From positions 2,316,001 through 2,380,000 of the forward strand of contig NZ_BAABBQ010000001.1 of assembly GCF_039538045.1 (NCBI RefSeq): DNA of 64,000 nucleotides, given 5' to 3'. The notes beneath the pieces are model-generated. The model saw nothing but the letters and a program-made list of their open reading frames with translations, had not been told where the DNA came from and ran no database searches. The stretch is from Sphingomonas swuensis. Lineage in GTDB: Bacteria > Pseudomonadota > Alphaproteobacteria > Sphingomonadales > Sphingomonadaceae. Of this stretch, positions 8,651-17,622 are shown piece by piece. Each line of letters starts with the position of its first letter. Position 1 is the first letter of the stretch. The translations under genes were made by a program, and so were the position numbers.

Positions 8651-9456
8651 ATCAGCCCAGCCAGCGGGCTGCTCGGATCGGCATACATGCGCTTCGGCAT
8701 CCGCCCCGCGCGATAGGCGAGCCGGCCGGACTCGACCGCCGCCTTCATCGCGCGCGCCATCAGGATCGGGTCCTTGGCCTCGGCGATCGCGGTGTTCATC
8801 AGCACGCCGTCGCAGCCGAGTTCCATCGCAAAGGCCGCGTCGCTCGCCGTGCCGACGCCCGCGTCGACCAGCACCGGCACCTTGGCGCCCTCGACGATCA
8901 GCCGGATGGTCACCGGATTCTGCACGCCGAGGCCCGAGCCGATCGGCGCGCCGAGCGGCATGATCGCCACCGCGCCCGCATCCTCGCAGCGCCGCGCCAT
9001 GATCGGATCGTCGGTGCAATAGACCATCACCTCGAACCCCTCCTTTGTCAGGAGCTCGGTCGCCCGCACCGTCTCGATCATGTCGGGATAGAGCGTCTTC
9101 GCCTCGGCCAGCACTTCCAGCTTGACGAGCTTCCAGTCCCCCGCTTCGCGCGCCAGGCGCAGGGTGCGGATTGCCGCCTCGGCGGTGAAGCAGCCGGCGG
9201 TGTTGGGCAGGAAGGTCGTGACCTTGGGGTCGATATAGTCGGTCAGCTTGGGCGCCTTGGGATCGGTCAGGTTCACCCGCCGCACCGCGACCGTGACGAT
9301 CTCCGCCCCGCTCGCCGCCACCGCCGCCGCATTCTGCTCGAGGTCCTTGTACTTGCCCGTCCCGACGATCAGCCGTGAAGAGAAGGTCCGGCCGGCAACG
9401 GTCCAGCTGTCGGAATCGGTGGGCGCGGCGGAGGTTGTGACTGGAAGACTTGCCAT
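8647..9456 (-). CDS. thiG: Thiazole synthase
   Basis: 269 residues. ThiG makes the thiazole phosphate of thiamine from deoxyxylulose phosphate, dehydroglycine and sulfur carried by ThiS thiocarboxylate. Recognisable blocks are [52 protein letters not shown] (Schiff-base Lys), [12 protein letters not shown] and [20 protein letters not shown]. The start ATG at 9456 gives MASLPVTTS before the catalytic domain; it overlaps the start of a plus-strand gene. thiS lies 420 bp upstream on the same strand, separated by that opposite-strand gene, and no TPP riboswitch is visible. Confidence 0.93.
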   Translation of the reverse strand: MASLPVTTSAAPTDSDSWTVAGRTFSSRLIVGTGKYKDLEQNAAAVAASGAEIVTVAVRRVNLTDPKAPKLTDYIDPKVTTFLPNTAGCFTAEAAIRTLRLAREAGDWKLVKLEVLAEAKTLYPDMIETVRATELLTKEGFEVMVYCTDDPIMARRCEDAGAVAIMPLGAPIGSGLGVQNPVTIRLIVEGAKVPVLVDAGVGTASDAAFAMELGCDGVLMNTAIAEAKDPILMARAMKAAVESGRLAYRAGRMPKRMYADPSSPLAGLI

Positions 9457-9877
9457 GCGCGCTGATATGAGCGCTTGGCCGATGCTTGCAACGTTGCTCT
9501 TCCTATATGCCGCCGAGCCTGACGTGGTGGTCACCCGCTCCGCCGCGGTTCCCGCGGTCGAGCGCATCCTCAAGGCCGACAATCTGGACGTCGAGACGCT
9601 GTCTCCGCAGGAGATCGCCGCGGCGATGCGGGACATCCGGCAAGGCGCCGCGCCGCGCGACTTCTGGGTCGCTTACCAAGCGCATGTCAAAGCGTGGAAC
9701 GACTATGCCGCGGCGCTTGACGCGGCGGCCAGGCGCCAGCCGGGCGAGCTTGCTCCGTCCGGAAGCGAATGGGCTGTCGGTGACGCGCGAACCCGCATCA
9801 ATGCCACGTTCGACGAGGTGGAGCGGCTTGCCCGCATTCGCGGCGCCACCATTCCCCTGCCGCGCACCAGGGTCTGA
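9455..9877 (+). CDS. Hypothetical exported protein between thiS and thiG
   Basis: 140 residues. The ATG at 9455 has a GGAAG ribosome site 7 nt upstream; ATG codons at 9467 and 9482 are alternatives. The N-terminus [20 protein letters not shown] looks like a signal peptide or anchor. The rest is helical ([32 protein letters not shown]) with no family I recognise. It is transcribed against thiS and thiG: its start overlaps the thiG start codon by 2 nt and its stop abuts the thiS stop. Third-position G/C supports coding. Confidence 0.6.
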   Translation: MRADMSAWPMLATLLFLYAAEPDVVVTRSAAVPAVERILKADNLDVETLSPQEIAAAMRDIRQGAAPRDFWVAYQAHVKAWNDYAAALDAAARRQPGELAPSGSEWAVGDARTRINATFDEVERLARIRGATIPLPRTRV

Positions 9878-10096
9878 TCAGCCTCCGCCGACAAAATGCA
9901 CGACTTCATAATCGTCGCCGTCCTCGACCTGCACCTCGGCGAGCGTCGAGCGCGGCACGATCTCAAGGTTGCGCTCGACCGCGACCCGCGCGGGATCGAG
10001 CCCGAGCTCGCCGACCAGCCCGGCGACGGTCGTCCCCGCGGCCACCCGCCGGTGCTCGCCATTGACGGTGATGCTGTGGGTTTCGGTTTCGCTCAT
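9878..10096 (-). CDS. thiS: Sulfur carrier protein ThiS
   Basis: 72 residues with the ubiquitin-like ThiS pattern: [20 protein letters not shown] at the start, [13 protein letters not shown] in the middle, and the C-terminal [14 protein letters not shown]. The terminal Gly-Gly is adenylated by ThiF and becomes the thiocarboxylate that donates sulfur to ThiG. The start at 10096 gives the usual short length. The gap to the divergent aroQ gene is only 38 bp, so both promoters must overlap there or lie inside neighbouring genes. Confidence 0.9.
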   Translation of the reverse strand: MSETETHSITVNGEHRRVAAGTTVAGLVGELGLDPARVAVERNLEIVPRSTLAEVQVEDGDDYEVVHFVGGG

Positions 10097-10134
10097 TTGA
10101 CTAGGGCATCTAGGTGGCGGAAGAGGCTGCCGCA

Positions 10135-10566
10135 ATGCGCAAGGTCCTTATCCTCAACGGCCCCAACCTCAACCGGCTCGGCACCCGCGAGCCCGAGGTC
10201 TATGGCCGCGACAGCCTCGACGACATCGCCGCCATGCTCCACGAGGCGGCCGCTCTGCTCGGGCTCGACATCGACCTCCGCCAGTCCAACCACGAGGGCC
10301 ACCTCATCGACTGGCTCCACGAGGCGGCCGACACCGACGCGGCGGCGGTGATCCTCAATGCCGGCGGTCTCACCCACACCTCGGTCGCGCTACGCGACGC
10401 GATCGCCGCCGTTCCGACGCCGGTGATTGAGGTCCACCTCAGCAATCCGGCCTCGCGCGAGCCCTTCCGGCACAAGAGCCTGATTTCGGGCGTTTGTGTC
10501 GGCTCCATCAGTGGCTTCGGCGCCCGTTCCTACCTGCTTGCACTGGACGCCGCCGCCCGGCTCTGA
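10135..10566 (+). CDS. aroQ: Type II 3-dehydroquinate dehydratase
   Basis: 143 residues, the normal length for this dodecameric enzyme of the shikimate pathway. It opens with [21 protein letters not shown] (Asn, Arg and the catalytic Tyr), continues with [14 protein letters not shown] and [15 protein letters not shown], and has the catalytic His in [17 protein letters not shown]. All active-site residues of the family are visible. The ATG at 10135 begins MRKVLIL directly; upstream in-frame starts are not supported. accB follows 35 nt later, an arrangement common in proteobacteria. Confidence 0.94.
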   Translation: MRKVLILNGPNLNRLGTREPEVYGRDSLDDIAAMLHEAAALLGLDIDLRQSNHEGHLIDWLHEAADTDAAAVILNAGGLTHTSVALRDAIAAVPTPVIEVHLSNPASREPFRHKSLISGVCVGSISGFGARSYLLALDAAARL

Positions 10567-10601
10567 CAGAGCGCGCCGCGACAGATTACAGGGATTCTTC
10601 C

Positions 10602-11090
10602 ATGTCCGACGAACAAAAGCAGATGCGCATCGATGGCGCCTTGGTCCGCGAACTTGCCGAGCTGCTCAGTGCCAACGAGCTGTCCGAGATCGAAGTCGAG
10701 GACGGCGATCGCAAGATCCGCGTCCGCCGCGAGCTGACCGTCGCCGCCGCGCCCGTGCAGCATATTGTCGCGGCGCCGACTGCAGCCCAGAACGTCGTCC
10801 AGGCCTCGGCCGGGGCCTCGGGCGGTGAAGCCCCTGCCGCGGCGCCCGAGCCGAGCGGGGAGATCGTCCGCTCGCCCATGGTCGGCACCTGCTATCTCGC
10901 CGCCGAGCCGGGCGCCAAGCCCTTCTCGGTCGTTGGCGACACGGTCAAGGAAGGCGACACGCTGCTGATCGTCGAGGCGATGAAGGTGATGAACCCGATC
11001 ACCGCGCCGCGCGGCGGCCGGATCGCCCAGCTGATGGTCTCGAACGCCCAGCCGGTCGAGTTCGACCAGCCGCTGGTGGTCATCGAGTAG
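10602..11090 (+). CDS. accB: Acetyl-CoA carboxylase biotin carboxyl carrier protein
   Basis: 162 residues. The N-terminal part mediates contact with AccC, followed by an Ala/Pro-rich linker (about 45-90) and a C-terminal biotinyl domain beginning [11 protein letters not shown]. The biotin-accepting Lys is in EAMKVMN (about residue 128). It carries CO2 between biotin carboxylase and the carboxyltransferase in fatty acid synthesis. The stop is immediately followed by the accC start, so the two are coupled. Confidence 0.95.
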   Translation: MSDEQKQMRIDGALVRELAELLSANELSEIEVEDGDRKIRVRRELTVAAAPVQHIVAAPTAAQNVVQASAGASGGEAPAAAPEPSGEIVRSPMVGTCYLAAEPGAKPFSVVGDTVKEGDTLLIVEAMKVMNPITAPRGGRIAQLMVSNAQPVEFDQPLVVIE

Positions 11091-12446
11091 ATGGCCAAGA
11101 TCAACAAGCTGCTGATCGCCAATCGCGGCGAGATCGCGCTGCGCATTCTTCGCGCCGCCAAGGAGCTCGGGATCCGCACCGTCGCGGTCCACTCCACCGC
11201 CGACGCCGATGCGATGCACGTCCGTCTGGCCGACGAAGCGGTCTGCATCGGACCGCCCCAGGCGCGCGACAGCTACCTCAACATCCCGAACATCATCTCG
11301 GCCGCCGAGATCGTCCACGCCGACGCGATCCACCCGGGCTACGGCTTCCTCTCCGAGAACGCCCAGTTCGCCGAGATCGTCGAGCTCCACAACATCATCT
11401 GGGTCGGGCCCAAGCCCGAGCACATCCGGGTGATGGGTGACAAGGTCGAGGCCAAGCGCACCGCCGCTGCCCTCGGCCTGCCCCTGGTCCCGGGTTCGCC
11501 CGGCCCGATCTCGGACCTCGACGAAGCCAAGGCAATCGCCGACGAGATTGGCTATCCGGTGCTGATCAAGGCTGCCTCGGGCGGCGGCGGTCGCGGCATG
11601 AAGGTCGTGCCCGAGCCCGACCAGCTCGAGACTCTGATGGCGCAGGCCTCGTCGGAAGCGAACGCCGCCTTCGGCGATCCGACCGTCTACATGGAAAAGT
11701 ATCTCGGCGACCCGAGGCACATCGAGTTCCAGGTGTTCGGCGACGGCGACGGCCAGGCCGTTCACCTCGGCGAGCGCGATTGCTCGATCCAGCGCCGCCA
11801 CCAGAAGGTCATCGAGGAAGCGCCCTCGCCGGTCATCTCCGCCGCCCAGCGCGCCGAGATGGGCGAGCGAGTCCGCAAGGCGATGGCCGACATGGGCTAT
11901 CGCGGCGCCGGCACCATCGAGTTCCTCTACGAGAATGGCGAATTCTACTTCATCGAGATGAACACCCGGCTCCAGGTCGAGCATCCGGTGACTGAGATGA
12001 TCACCGGCCTCGACCTCGTCGCCGAGCAGCTCCGCATCGCCGAGGGCCGCGGGCTCAGCGTCACGCAGGACGAGGTCCGACTCTCGGGCCATTCGATCGA
12101 GTGCCGGATCAACGCCGAGGACGCCGAGACCTTCGCCCCCTCCCCCGGCCTGGTGAAGAACTACGTCGCCCCGGGTGGTCTCCAGACCCGCGTCGATAGC
12201 GGCCTCTATTCGGGCTATAAGGTGCCGCCCTATTACGACAGCATGATCGGCAAGCTGATCGTCTGGGGCAAGGACCGCGACGAGGCGATCTGCCGCCTCC
12301 GCCGGGCGCTCGAGGAATTCATCGTCGACGGGCCCAAGACCAACATCCCGCTTCACCAGCGCATCCTCAAGGAGGACGCGTTCAAGAGCGGCGACTATAC
12401 GATCAAGTGGCTGGAGCGCTGGCTCGAGGAACAGCGCGCCGGCTGA
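11091..12446 (+). CDS. accC: Biotin carboxylase subunit of acetyl-CoA carboxylase
   Basis: 451 residues, the usual length. ATP-grasp enzyme that carboxylates AccB-bound biotin. Seen in order: [20 protein letters not shown] at the N-terminus, [29 protein letters not shown] (glycine-rich ATP loop), [39 protein letters not shown] (metal and catalytic residues) and a C-terminal [10 protein letters not shown]. It directly follows accB with no gap. The carboxyltransferase genes accA/accD are not in the window. Confidence 0.96.
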   Translation: MAKINKLLIANRGEIALRILRAAKELGIRTVAVHSTADADAMHVRLADEAVCIGPPQARDSYLNIPNIISAAEIVHADAIHPGYGFLSENAQFAEIVELHNIIWVGPKPEHIRVMGDKVEAKRTAAALGLPLVPGSPGPISDLDEAKAIADEIGYPVLIKAASGGGGRGMKVVPEPDQLETLMAQASSEANAAFGDPTVYMEKYLGDPRHIEFQVFGDGDGQAVHLGERDCSIQRRHQKVIEEAPSPVISAAQRAEMGERVRKAMADMGYRGAGTIEFLYENGEFYFIEMNTRLQVEHPVTEMITGLDLVAEQLRIAEGRGLSVTQDEVRLSGHSIECRINAEDAETFAPSPGLVKNYVAPGGLQTRVDSGLYSGYKVPPYYDSMIGKLIVWGKDRDEAICRLRRALEEFIVDGPKTNIPLHQRILKEDAFKSGDYTIKWLERWLEEQRAG

Positions 12447-12507
12447 ACGTCGGAATTCCGACCTGCGCCATGAGACTGGTTGCGCCCCCACCCCCATTTG
12501 CTAGCAG

Positions 12508-14838
12508 TTGGGGGTGGCAGGGGGACAAGCTGTTGGCGTTAGCTCCAGAAGCCCCTTCGCAGCCCGGTTGCTGCGAGGGCTGCTCACCTATCTTGCCTAT
12601 ACGCTGACCGCGGCCCTCGGCCTGCAATGGGCGATGGTCAGCGGCGCCGCGTCGCCGATCTGGCCGGCCGCCGGGGTCGGAGTGGCTGCGGTCTGTCTCG
12701 GCGGACGCGCCATGGCGGTCCCGATTGCGCTCGGCCTCGTCACCGCGTCGCAGCTTACCGGTGCGACCCACCCCTTGTGGTCGCAATTGATGATCGGGAT
12801 CGGCAACGGGGCAGCGGCTGTCGTCGCTGCCGGCCTCGTCCGCCGCTTCGGCGGCCCTGGCGCGATCCGCTTCGACAGGCTGCGCAGCGTCCTCATCTAC
12901 CTCGTCGGAGCGGTCGCCGCCGCCCTGCTTTCCGCCGTGGTGGGAGTCGGAGCGCTTGAGTTCGCGGGGAGCCTTGCCGCAGGCTCCACGGCAATGGTGT
13001 TCCAGTCGTGGCTGGTCGGCGATCTCGTCGGGATCATCGCCATCGGCGCCCTCCTGCTGGCCTGGTCGCCGGCTGGCGCGCGCACCGGCAAGCGGCCACT
13101 CGACTGGCGCTGGTTGCCGCCAATCCTGCTGCTGGTCGCGATCCTTTCCCACGTCATCTTCTTCGGGCCGCCGCTCGCCCGCGCCTGGGCCGTCTATCCG
13201 GCGCTCGGCTGGGCCAGCCTCGCGCTCCGAGCGCGCGGCGCGCTTCTCTCGCTCCTGCTGGTGATCGTGTTCGCCATCGCCGGGACCGACAGCGGCTTTG
13301 GGCCCTTCGTCGCGGGTCCGGACGGCGCCGTCAGCCTGCTGATCCTGCAGCAATTTCTCGCGGTCACGGGGGCGACTACCCTGCTGCTCGCCGCCACCGT
13401 GGACGAACGCGACACCGAGGCCGAATTGCGCGCCGCGGGCGAGCGAGAGCTCTCCGCCCGCGACGAACTCGCTCGGTTCGAAGCCATCCTCGGGCTGGTC
13501 AACGACAGCGCCCCGATGGCGATCTTCGCCAAGGACCTCAACGGCCGCTACCTCTACCTCAACACGCCCGTTGCCGAGGCCACCGGCACTGTGCGCGGCG
13601 AGCTGCTCGGCCGGACCGACGCCTTCTGGGCCTCGGCGGACCTTGCCGCCACGCTGATGGAGAACGACCGCGCGGCGATGGTCGCGGAGAGCCCGACGGA
13701 AGTCGAAGAAACCCTGCCCGGGCGCGACGGCGAGCCGCGCGTGTGGCGCGGGCTGAAGGCGCCGCTTCGCGATTCCGACGGCGCGATCATCGGGATGGTC
13801 GGGGTCTCGACCGACATCACCGAGCGCAAGGCCCTGGAAGAGCGCGAACGGCTGCTCGCCCGCGAGGTCGACCATCGCGCCAAGAACCTCCTCGCGGTGG
13901 TCCAGTCGGTCGTCCAGCTCAGCCGGGCCCAGGATGCCGACGCCTTCCGCGAGAGCGTCGTCGGCCGGATCCAGTCGCTCGGGCGGGCGCACAGCCTGCT
14001 TTCCGCCGGGCGCTGGGAAGCCGTCAGCCTGTCCGACCTCGTGGTCGAGGAACTTGCCCCCTACGCCCTCGACCATCAGCAGCGCGTCACCATCGAAGGA
14101 CCCGACCTCCAGCTTCGCCCCGCCGCCGCGCAGAGCCTTGCCCTGACCCTCCACGAGCTGGCCACCAACGCCGTCAAATATGGCGCGCTGAAGATCGAGA
14201 GCGGCCGCCTCATGGTCAGCTGGCGGCGAAGCGAGGGCGGTGGGCTCGACCTTCACTGGCGCGAGCTTGGCTGCGGCCCGCTCCGCCCGTCCGACCGCTC
14301 GGGCTTCGGAAGCCGGGTAATCGCCGCCAGCATCGAACGGCAGCTCGGCGGCGAAGTCGAGCGCAAGTGGACCGACGACGGGCTCGAGGTCCACCTCCGC
14401 CTCCCCGCAGGCCAGCTCGCCCGCGCGCGCAGCGACGGCGGAGAGGAAATCGCCATCCCGGAAGCGTCAGCGCTGCCCGCAAAGCCGGTGGTCACCGCCG
14501 CTCCCAAGCGGCTTCTGATCGTCGAGGACGAGGCGCTGATCGGGATGGAGATGGAGCGGATCCTGACCCGTCGCGGCTTCCGGCTGGTCGGAATTGCGAC
14601 AACGGTCGCGGAGGCGCTTGCGCTTGCCGAGGAGCGGCGTCCCGATGCCGCCCTGCTCGACGTCAATCTTGCCGGCGAGTTCAGCTTCCCGGTTGCCGAG
14701 CGGCTGCTCGAGCAGGGCGCGCGGGTGATCTTCTGCACCGGCTATGACTGCGACCGGCTGATCCCGCCGCACCTCTCGCACCTCGCCGTGGTGCGCAAGC
14801 CGATCGACCCCGCCGAGGTCGCCGCCGCGCTGCGCTGA
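12508..14838 (+). CDS. MASE1-PAS-HWE hybrid histidine kinase with C-terminal receiver
   Basis: About 776 residues. The N-terminal third has about eight membrane helices with WPAAGVGVAAVCLGG, typical of MASE1 sensors. A PAS domain follows (NDSAPMAIFAKDLNGRYLYL to VGVSTDITERK). The kinase is of the HWE family: phospho-His in EVDHRAKNLLAVVQ (about 455), N box HELATNAVKYGAL, and the WxE motif as HWREL. The C-terminal receiver starts KRLLIVEDEALIGMEME, with the phospho-acceptor Asp in LLDVNLAG (about 719) and Lys in VVRKPID. There is no output domain. The start is uncertain: TTG at 12508 or GTG at 12514, neither with a clear ribosome site. Confidence 0.85.
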   Translation: MGVAGGQAVGVSSRSPFAARLLRGLLTYLAYTLTAALGLQWAMVSGAASPIWPAAGVGVAAVCLGGRAMAVPIALGLVTASQLTGATHPLWSQLMIGIGNGAAAVVAAGLVRRFGGPGAIRFDRLRSVLIYLVGAVAAALLSAVVGVGALEFAGSLAAGSTAMVFQSWLVGDLVGIIAIGALLLAWSPAGARTGKRPLDWRWLPPILLLVAILSHVIFFGPPLARAWAVYPALGWASLALRARGALLSLLLVIVFAIAGTDSGFGPFVAGPDGAVSLLILQQFLAVTGATTLLLAATVDERDTEAELRAAGERELSARDELARFEAILGLVNDSAPMAIFAKDLNGRYLYLNTPVAEATGTVRGELLGRTDAFWASADLAATLMENDRAAMVAESPTEVEETLPGRDGEPRVWRGLKAPLRDSDGAIIGMVGVSTDITERKALEERERLLAREVDHRAKNLLAVVQSVVQLSRAQDADAFRESVVGRIQSLGRAHSLLSAGRWEAVSLSDLVVEELAPYALDHQQRVTIEGPDLQLRPAAAQSLALTLHELATNAVKYGALKIESGRLMVSWRRSEGGGLDLHWRELGCGPLRPSDRSGFGSRVIAASIERQLGGEVERKWTDDGLEVHLRLPAGQLARARSDGGEEIAIPEASALPAKPVVTAAPKRLLIVEDEALIGMEMERILTRRGFRLVGIATTVAEALALAEERRPDAALLDVNLAGEFSFPVAERLLEQGARVIFCTGYDCDRLIPPHLSHLAVVRKPIDPAEVAAALR

Positions 14839-14893
14839 GCCGGGACACAGGCAGTCGCTACCGCATGCCGCATCCATGCGTTAGACCCCCACC

Positions 14894-15580
14894 ATGAGCG
14901 GCCCGCTCGACCCTTCGATGATGCTTCACGGCTATGCCTCGGGCGTGTTCCCGATGAGCGACTCGCGTGACACCGACGACCTCTTCTGGGTCGAGCCGAG
15001 GCATCGCGCGATCCTTCCCCTCGACGGCTTCCGGCTCAGCCGAAGCCTTGCCAAGCGCCTCCGCTCGGGTCGCTTCCGGGTCAGCGTCGACACCGCCTTC
15101 GCCGATGTCGTCGCCGGCTGCGCCGACCGCGAGGAGACGTGGATCAACGGCCCGATCGAGCGCGCCATGCTCGACCTGTTCGACAAGGGCTTCGGCCACT
15201 CGGTCGAGGTCTGGGAGGACGAGGCCCTGGTCGGCGGGCTCTACGGGGTGGCGCTCGGCCGCGCCTTCTTCGGTGAAAGCATGTTCAGCCGCGCGACTGA
15301 TGCCTCCAAGGTCGCGCTCGCCGCCTTGGTCGCGCGCCTTCGCACCGGCCATTTCACCTTGCTCGACTGCCAGTTCATGACCCCGCACCTCGCCTCACTG
15401 GGAGCGGTCGAGATCCCCCGGACGCGCTACCTTCAGTTGCTAGGGGTCGCGCTGGAGCGGTCGTCCGCCGACCCGTCCGCCTGGGAGTCGTTCGACGGAC
15501 TGCTGTCGTCCTCGGGCGAGCCGGCATCCTCGGCCGCGGCCGGGAAGTTCATCGCGCAGCTCTTGGGCCAGACATCGTAG
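14894..15580 (+). CDS. aat: Leucyl/phenylalanyl-tRNA-protein transferase
   Basis: 228 residues. It attaches Leu or Phe to N-terminal Arg/Lys of proteins, marking them for ClpS/ClpAP in the N-end rule pathway. Typical blocks: GYASGVFPMSD, FWVEPRHRAILPLDGF, ETWINGPIERAMLDLF, GLYGVALGRAFFGESMFSR and LLDCQFMTPHLASLGAVEIPR. The gene follows the accBC region as in many alphaproteobacteria. Its last 148 bp overlap the 3' end of the convergent DUF2155 gene, which is unusual and may reflect a C-terminal extension of either protein. Confidence 0.92.
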   Translation: MSGPLDPSMMLHGYASGVFPMSDSRDTDDLFWVEPRHRAILPLDGFRLSRSLAKRLRSGRFRVSVDTAFADVVAGCADREETWINGPIERAMLDLFDKGFGHSVEVWEDEALVGGLYGVALGRAFFGESMFSRATDASKVALAALVARLRTGHFTLLDCQFMTPHLASLGAVEIPRTRYLQLLGVALERSSADPSAWESFDGLLSSSGEPASSAAAGKFIAQLLGQTS

Positions 15581-16011
15581 ACCGGGTGCTCGACCACGTT
15601 GAGGCTCGGGCTTTCCTTGTAGAGCCAGCCCGAGAAGACCCGCTTCCACCCGCCGCCTGGCTGCTGGACGTCGACCTGGACGAAGGCGCCGGTCAGCTGG
15701 TCGAACTCCCACGGCGGGGTCCGCTCGCAGGCCTTGAGGCGGACGATCACGTCATCGTCGACGCGCAGCGCCTGCCCCGGCTTCATCGTCAGATCGCGCG
15801 AGATCGAGTTGCGCTTGTTGAGCAGTCCGAGCACCGCGACCCGCTCGCCCATCGGGGTCGTCCCCGGCGCCAGCGGCTCGTTGAGGGTCGCCGTCACATT
15901 GGCCTTGGGCGCCGCCGCCTGCCCGGCGCGCGGTTCCTTGCCGGTCGGCAGCCGGTCGCACCCGGCCAGCGTCAGGCCGAGCGCGAGGCAGGCGAGCCCG
16001 AGCTGCCTCAC
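15433..16011 (-). CDS. DUF2155 domain lipoprotein
   Basis: 192 residues from a GTG start at 16011, 1 nt past the NDUFA12 stop. The N-terminus (LGLACLALGLTLAGC) is a lipoprotein signal with the lipid Cys at about 18. The conserved DUF2155 core is present: RVAVLGLLNKRNSISRDL, MKPGQ, VIVRLKACERTPPWE, AFVQVDVQ, KRVFSGWLYKESPSLNVVEHPVYDVWPKSC. A Ser/Asp-rich tail of about 40 residues follows the usual end of the domain, and this tail is what overlaps aat. The function of the family is unknown; its pairing with the NDUFA12-like gene is conserved in alphaproteobacteria. Confidence 0.85.
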   Translation of the reverse strand: MRQLGLACLALGLTLAGCDRLPTGKEPRAGQAAAPKANVTATLNEPLAPGTTPMGERVAVLGLLNKRNSISRDLTMKPGQALRVDDDVIVRLKACERTPPWEFDQLTGAFVQVDVQQPGGGWKRVFSGWLYKESPSLNVVEHPVYDVWPKSCAMNFPAAAEDAGSPEDDSSPSNDSQADGSADDRSSATPSN

Positions 16012-16012
16012 C

Positions 16013-16396
16013 TCAGTCCGGAGTCCAGGCCTGGTAGTCGCCGGTCGCCGCGGGGCGCTTCCCGCCCCGGCTGAGCGATCCCGCCGGACGATAGGTCTCG
16101 CCCGTTCCCGACAGGTTGGGGAGGCCCGGCTTCTCGAACGTGCGGGCTGCCGGCATCGCCTTGTCGGGGACGTCGGCGATCTGCCCACGAAGCCAGCTCT
16201 GCCACTGCGGCGGGGCCCGGCTGGCATCGTTCGAGCCCTCGTAGATCACCCACCGGCGGCGCGGATCCTTGCGGTGCACGAAATAGACGTTGCCGGCCGC
16301 GTCGCGCCCGACCTCGCGCCCGTGCCGCCGCGTGAACAGCCGCGTGCTGAACCCGGCGCCGTTCCACCAGGTGAAGATGCTGGCCAGAAAACCCAT
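16013..16396 (-). CDS. NDUFA12-like NADH:ubiquinone oxidoreductase accessory subunit
   Basis: 127 residues. It matches the family of the mitochondrial complex I accessory subunit NDUFA12 (B17.2): FTWWNGAGFSTRLFTRRHGREVG, AGNVYFVHRKDPRRRWVIYEG and a proline-containing C-terminal part. In alphaproteobacteria it binds the peripheral arm of complex I at the inner membrane. The main nuo operon is not here; as usual in this group the gene stands apart, paired with the DUF2155 gene downstream. Confidence 0.88.
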   Translation of the reverse strand: MGFLASIFTWWNGAGFSTRLFTRRHGREVGRDAAGNVYFVHRKDPRRRWVIYEGSNDASRAPPQWQSWLRGQIADVPDKAMPAARTFEKPGLPNLSGTGETYRPAGSLSRGGKRPAATGDYQAWTPD

Positions 16397-16490
16397 GGCG
16401 AGCCCCTAGCGCGGCGGAGCGGTGGGGAGCAACACCTGATCGCCGCTCCCCTGCCCCGCTTGTGCCGGTGCCCCGCTCAGCGCGGGCCGC

Positions 16491-16967
16491 CTACCACTTG
16501 ACCGTGTCGCCCGCCTTGATCCCGAGCTGGCTGCTGCGCCCGCCCGCAAGCTCGAGCACCGCGCCGACCGACTCCAGCGAAGTCACCGGCTCGAGGCTCA
16601 GCGGAACGGTGTTCTCGGCGATGCTGCTGATCGTCCCGTCGGGACGGATGAATATCATGTCGAGCGGGATCAGCGTGTTCTTCATCCAGAAGCTCGCCGG
16701 GCGCGGCGGCACGTGGGGGAAGATCATGCCCCGGTCCGGCGCGAGCGTGTCGCGGTTCATCAGTCCCTGCGCCTGCTCGTCCTGAGTGCGCGCGACCTCG
16801 ACGGTGAAGCGATGCTCCTTGCCGCCCGCGCTGCGGATGGTCAGCGGCACCTGCTCGAGCCCGGCGGCGCTGCGCTCGAGCTGCGGACCGCCGCTCTGGT
16901 TCGCTTGGCAGGCGGCGGCACTCACCGCCAGCGGAGCGATCGCCAGCAGCAGCGCGAGCCGCTTCAG
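16491..16967 (-). CDS. DUF192 domain lipoprotein, probable CTG start
   Basis: 158 residues if started at CTG 16967-16965. The DUF192 core is clear: EVARTQDEQAQGLMNRDTL, GMIFPHVPPRPASFWMKNTL, PLDMIFI and the final LELAGGRSSQLGIKAGD. It is preceded by the lipoprotein signal KRLALLLAIAPLAVSAAAC. No ATG, GTG or TTG lies in this frame between the upstream ATG at 17150 (deep inside the cold-shock gene, which would give an unlikely Arg/Gly-rich leader) and the signal peptide. The only fitting codon is CTG, which overlaps the TGA of the cold-shock gene (CTGA). The function of the family is unknown. Confidence 0.78.
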   Translation of the reverse strand: MKRLALLLAIAPLAVSAAACQANQSGGPQLERSAAGLEQVPLTIRSAGGKEHRFTVEVARTQDEQAQGLMNRDTLAPDRGMIFPHVPPRPASFWMKNTLIPLDMIFIRPDGTISSIAENTVPLSLEPVTSLESVGAVLELAGGRSSQLGIKAGDTVKW

Positions 16968-17563
16968 TCCTGTCGCAAGTCGACCGCGGTCAGGCCCTTG
17001 CGCCCCTCGGCCACCCGCGCCTCGATCCGGTCGCCCGGATTGAGATCGAGGATGCCCGCTCGGCGCACCGTCTCCATGTGCAGGAAGATGTCCTGGTCGG
17101 GCGATCCCACCCGATTGACGAACCCATAGCCCTTGACGCGATTGAACCACTTGACCTCCACCGGCTCGAACGGCCCAGCGCCGTCCAGCAGCGCAACGCG
17201 GTCGGCCCGGTCATGGCCGCTGGCGGGTGCCCGTACCGGTACCGCCTCGTCCAGATCGATCGACAGCACGCGCGCCGCCTGCAGTCCGCGATCCTGCCGC
17301 ACCACGTCGCAAGTCACAACCGCTCCTTCGGGGAGCGAGCGCCGGCCATGGTCGCGAAGGACGGAAAAATGCACCAGCACGTCGCCTTCGATGTCGTCGC
17401 TGATGAGGAAGCCGAAGCCGCGGGTCGCGTCGAACCATTTGACCCGCCCGGTGACCTGGATCGCAGACTCGTCCGAAGCCGCGGTCTCCCCCTGCGCGGA
17501 GGATCCCTGCTTGCCATCCGGTTCCGAGACTGACGCGTACTCCCGTTTCACCCGGCTACGCAT
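16964..17563 (-). CDS. Two-domain cold-shock protein
   Basis: 199 residues. Two cold-shock (CspA-type) domains. The first begins VTGRVKWFDATRGFGFLISD near residue 40, with VLVHFSVL as RNP2. The second is EVKWFNRVKGYGFVNR, with QDIFLHMETVRRAG, near residue 135. Such duplicated proteins are common in alphaproteobacteria; they bind single-stranded nucleic acid and act as RNA chaperones. The linker (about 105-130) is loosely conserved. The start ATG at 17563 precedes a charged 35-residue leader. A 12-bp palindrome lies 27-38 bp upstream. The DUF192 gene overlaps downstream. Confidence 0.88.
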   Translation of the reverse strand: MRSRVKREYASVSEPDGKQGSSAQGETAASDESAIQVTGRVKWFDATRGFGFLISDDIEGDVLVHFSVLRDHGRRSLPEGAVVTCDVVRQDRGLQAARVLSIDLDEAVPVRAPASGHDRADRVALLDGAGPFEPVEVKWFNRVKGYGFVNRVGSPDQDIFLHMETVRRAGILDLNPGDRIEARVAEGRKGLTAVDLRQD

Positions 17564-17589
17564 ACCACGCCCGAAGGCAGGTGGCAAAA

Positions 17590-17601
17590 GGTTACGTAAC
17601 C
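17590..17601. promoter_or_regulatory. 12-bp perfect palindrome upstream of the cold-shock gene
   Basis: GGTTACGTAACC is a perfect palindrome in the 59-bp gap between recX and the cold-shock gene, flanked by A-rich runs on both sides. It could be an operator or part of the leader. No matching regulator is known. Confidence 0.35.
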
Positions 17602-17622
17602 AAAACGACCTCGCCTTTATGC

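Noticed and set aside
8647..10134. TPP riboswitch controlling the thi genes
   Set aside because: The gap before thiS is 38 bp and the thiG start lies inside another gene; no thi-box-like sequence was seen.
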